The notes below the pieces were generated by a model. That model was given only the letters and a program-made list of their open reading frames with translations. It made no database searches and was not told the origin of the DNA. From Pelomonas cellulosilytica (GTDB taxonomy: Bacteria > Pseudomonadota > Gammaproteobacteria > Burkholderiales > Burkholderiaceae_C), in contig NZ_JAJTWU010000009.1 in NCBI RefSeq assembly GCF_021353265.1, positions 124,001-188,000 of the forward strand: a stretch of 64,000 nt of DNA. Direction: 5' to 3'. Each line of letters begins with the position of its first letter. The first letter of the stretch is position 1. This document shows positions 61,677 through 64,000 of the stretch, in pieces. Both the position numbers and the translations under genes were made by a program.

Positions 61677-63134
61677 ATGCAGAACAAGGAATCCCGCCGC
61701 CGCAAGACCTGGATCGTCGTCGCGGTGGTCGTGTTGGCGGCCGGGTTGGCCGCCTGGTGGTGGAAGGGGCGCGCAGGGGAGGGCGCCGGCGGGCCGTCAG
61801 CCTCGGCCTCGGCCCCAGCCGGTGGCCCGGGCGGGCGGCCAGGCTCTGGCGCCCGCTTCGGGCGCAACGGACCGCAGCCGGTGTCAGCCTCGGCGGTTCA
61901 GCGGCGCGACATGCCGGTCGTCGTCAACGCTATCGGCAGCATCGCGTCGGCCAACACGGCCGTCGTGCGCGCCAAGGTCAGCGGCGAGCTGAAGGCCCTG
62001 TACTTCAAGGAAGGCCAGCCGGTGAAGGCGGGCCAGGTGCTGGCCCTCATCGACCCACGGCCCTTCGAGATCGCGCGCGACCAGGCCGCAGCGGCATTGG
62101 CCCGCGACAAGGCGCAGCTGGAAAACGCCCGTGCCGACCTGACCCGCTACAAGGACCTCGTCGCGCAGGAGGCCGCGCCGCGTCAGCAACTGGACACGCA
62201 GCAGGCGCTCGTTCACCAACTGGAAGCCACGGTGCTGGCCGACCAGGCCGCGCTCGACAACGCCCGGCTGCAGCTGTCCTACACCCGCGTCACCGCACCC
62301 ATCTCGGGCCAGGTGGGCCTCAAACAGGCCGACCTCGGCAACAACGTGGGCCCGAGCGATGCCAACGGCCTGCTGAGCATCGCGCAGACACAGCCGGCGG
62401 CGGTGGTCTTCGCTGTGCCGGACCAGCATCTCGCGCGCATCCGCCAGCAGCTGGCCGACCGCCAGCCGCTGCCCGTGAAGGCCTGGGACCGAGAGCAGCG
62501 GCAGCAGCTGGCCGATGGCCGCGTGGCCAGCACCGACAACGCGATCGACGCGGCCACCAGCACGATCAAGGTCAAGGCGCTGTTCGACAACAAGGACGGC
62601 GGCCTCTTCCCCAACCAGTTCGTCAACGTGCGGCTGCAGCTGGACACGCTGAAGAACGCGCTCGTCGTGTCGACCGCCGCCGTGCAGCGTGGCACACCCG
62701 GCACCTTTGTCTACGTTGTCGCCGATGGCACCGTCGTGCTGCGCAAGGTGCGGGTCCTGGCGACGGATGGCGAGTCGACGGCCGTGCAGGGCGAGCTCAA
62801 GCCGGGCGATCAGGTTGTCACCGACGGCGCCGACCGGTTGCGTGATGGCGGCAAGGCCGAGGTCATCCAGGCGCCGGCCGGCGGCGCGCCGGCGGTGGGC
62901 GGCTGGCGCGGCCGCAACCGTGGCGCGGACGGTGCGGCGAGTGGCGCGAGCGGCCCCGCCGGCGTCGGCAGCCCGGCCGCTGCAGCCAGCGGGAGTGGCA
63001 GCGGCGATGGTGGCGAACGTCCGCGGTGGATGGACAGGGTGCCGCCCGAGATGGTCGACAAGATCAAGGCCATGAGCCCTGACGAGCGCCGCGCATGGTT
63101 CCAGCAGCAGCGCGGCTCGGCTCCCGCGCAGTGA
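61677..63134 (+). CDS. RND efflux periplasmic adaptor (MdtA-like)
   Basis: 485 residues, membrane-fusion protein. One N-terminal membrane helix ([18 protein letters not shown]), a Gly/Ala linker, then [20 protein letters not shown] and the lipoyl half-motifs [20 protein letters not shown] and [13 protein letters not shown] around a coiled-coil hairpin. The C-terminal tail (about residues 400-485) is unusually long and Gly/Ala/Ser-rich, ending [17 protein letters not shown] lies before ATG 61677. Partner of the RND pump encoded four bases downstream. Confidence 0.93.
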   Translation: MQNKESRRRKTWIVVAVVVLAAGLAAWWWKGRAGEGAGGPSASASAPAGGPGGRPGSGARFGRNGPQPVSASAVQRRDMPVVVNAIGSIASANTAVVRAKVSGELKALYFKEGQPVKAGQVLALIDPRPFEIARDQAAAALARDKAQLENARADLTRYKDLVAQEAAPRQQLDTQQALVHQLEATVLADQAALDNARLQLSYTRVTAPISGQVGLKQADLGNNVGPSDANGLLSIAQTQPAAVVFAVPDQHLARIRQQLADRQPLPVKAWDREQRQQLADGRVASTDNAIDAATSTIKVKALFDNKDGGLFPNQFVNVRLQLDTLKNALVVSTAAVQRGTPGTFVYVVADGTVVLRKVRVLATDGESTAVQGELKPGDQVVTDGADRLRDGGKAEVIQAPAGGAPAVGGWRGRNRGADGAASGASGPAGVGSPAAAASGSGSGDGGERPRWMDRVPPEMVDKIKAMSPDERRAWFQQQRGSAPAQ

Positions 63135-63138
63135 GCCG

Positions 63139-64000
63139 ATGAACCCGTCCCGTCTCTTCATCGCGCGGCCGGTCGCGACGTCGCTGCTGATGCTGGCCAT
63201 CGTGCTGGCCGGCGCACTGGCCTACCGGCTGCTGCCCGTCTCGGCGCTGCCGGAGGTGGACTACCCCACCATTCAGGTCACGACGCTCTATCCCGGCGCC
63301 AGCCCCGACGTGATGACGTCCTCCGTCACGGCGCCGCTGGAGCGGCAGTTCGGCCAAATGCCGGGCCTGGCGCAGATGTCGTCCAGCAGCTCGGGTGGTG
63401 CGTCGGTCATCACGCTGCGCTTCGAGCTGAGCCTGTCGCTGGACGTGGCCGAGCAGGAGGTGCAGGCGGCCATCAATGCCGGCAGCAACCTGCTGCCCAC
63501 GGACCTGCCGATGCCGCCGGTCTACAGCAAGGTGAACCCGGCGGACGCGCCGGTCGTGACGATCGCGATCAGCTCGACGACGCTGCCGGTCACGCGCGTG
63601 CACGACCTCGTGGAGAGCCGGCTGGCGCAGAAGATCTCGCAGGTGCCGGGTGTGGGTTTCGTCGGCATCGCCGGCGGCCGGCGGCCGGCCGTGCGCATCC
63701 AGGCCGACCCGGGCGCGCTGGCGTCGCTGGGCCTGTCCGTCGACGACCTGCGCACCGCCGTGGGTAGCGCCAACGTCAACCAGTCCAAAGGCAGCTTCGA
63801 CGGCCCGCTGCGGGCCTCGACGCTGGATGCCAACGACCAGCTCAAAAGCGCGGCCGAGTACGCCAACCTTGTCATCGCCTATAAAAACGGCAGCCCGGTG
63901 CGGCTCAAGGACGTGGCCCGGCTGGTGGACGATGCCGAGAACCTGCGTCTGGCCGCGTGGGCGGGTCAGACGGGCAAGGGCTCGACGACGGCGGTCATCC
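63139..64000 (+). CDS. RND multidrug efflux pump, inner-membrane subunit (cut by window edge)
   Basis: The first 287 residues of an AcrB/MdtB-type pump. [20 protein letters not shown] is the typical start with the first membrane helix, followed by [40 protein letters not shown] and [20 protein letters not shown] of the porter domain. MdtABC pumps export bile salts, novobiocin and similar drugs using the proton gradient. The gene continues past the right edge. Confidence 0.95.
   Translation, partial: MNPSRLFIARPVATSLLMLAIVLAGALAYRLLPVSALPEVDYPTIQVTTLYPGASPDVMTSSVTAPLERQFGQMPGLAQMSSSSSGGASVITLRFELSLSLDVAEQEVQAAINAGSNLLPTDLPMPPVYSKVNPADAPVVTIAISSTTLPVTRVHDLVESRLAQKISQVPGVGFVGIAGGRRPAVRIQADPGALASLGLSVDDLRTAVGSANVNQSKGSFDGPLRASTLDANDQLKSAAEYANLVIAYKNGSPVRLKDVARLVDDAENLRLAAWAGQTGKGSTTAVI

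Overview
The window is about 64 kb of very GC-rich, densely packed bacterial chromosome. Many genes overlap by an ATGA or TTGA stop/start. The gene content points to a betaproteobacterium of the order Burkholderiales, probably near Roseateles, Rubrivivax or Mitsuaria: a short-form hisG behind a BolA/IbaG gene, a PHA-system protein, a WS/DGAT acyltransferase, a beta-type porin and a PEP-CTERM protein. The placement is inference from gene content, not from a marker tree. I saw no rRNA, tRNA, CRISPR array, insertion sequence or prophage.

Layout. 1-10.4 kb: a galactoside uptake and degradation locus with two paralogous TonB-dependent receptors (the first cut by the window edge), an exported amidohydrolase, a GH36-type alpha-galactosidase with a CBM9-like tail and a GH27 alpha-galactosidase with an NPCBM tail; the last four genes overlap end to end. 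10.5-13.8 kb: small secreted and membrane proteins, a GAF-EAL c-di-GMP phosphodiesterase and a PEP-CTERM protein. 14.0-16.4 kb: a second EF-G gene whose 5' leader looks like a transcription attenuator. 16.5-20.8 kb: a GH16 glucanase, a TerB-like/TerC membrane cluster and a porin. 21-30.8 kb: a molybdopterin oxidoreductase, a lipoprotein peptidase, storage-lipid genes (PHA-system protein, ACBP, WS/DGAT), a TetR regulator and an ABC exporter. 30.8-39.1 kb: ibaG-hisGD-[vapBC]-hisCBHAF-rsmD-coaD-ferredoxin, where a toxin-antitoxin pair sits inside the histidine operon. 39.1-44.0 kb: lower-coherence accessory genes, including a PQQ-propeller lipoprotein flanked by a gene and a decayed copy of that gene's end, and an S1/P1 nuclease.

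44.0-60.5 kb is a 15-gene, minus-strand cobalamin regulon behind a cobalamin riboswitch: btuB, cobU/P, btuF, btuC, btuD, cobB, an ExbB/TolQ-like channel protein, a DUF2149 (ExbD-like) protein, an exported membrane-anchored CobN, bluB, cobO, a DUF1636 protein, cbiB, cobC and cobQ. There are no corrin-ring genes and no CobS/CobT or ChlI/ChlD partners in the window, so the operon reads as corrinoid import, salvage and remodelling. The three-gene ExbB-like/ExbD-like/periplasmic CobN module is the most interesting system here: it looks like an ion-motive-force-driven chelatase or corrinoid-handling machine of the cell envelope.

The right edge holds pth and the start of an RND multidrug efflux operon (MdtA-like adaptor, then an inner-membrane pump that runs off the window).
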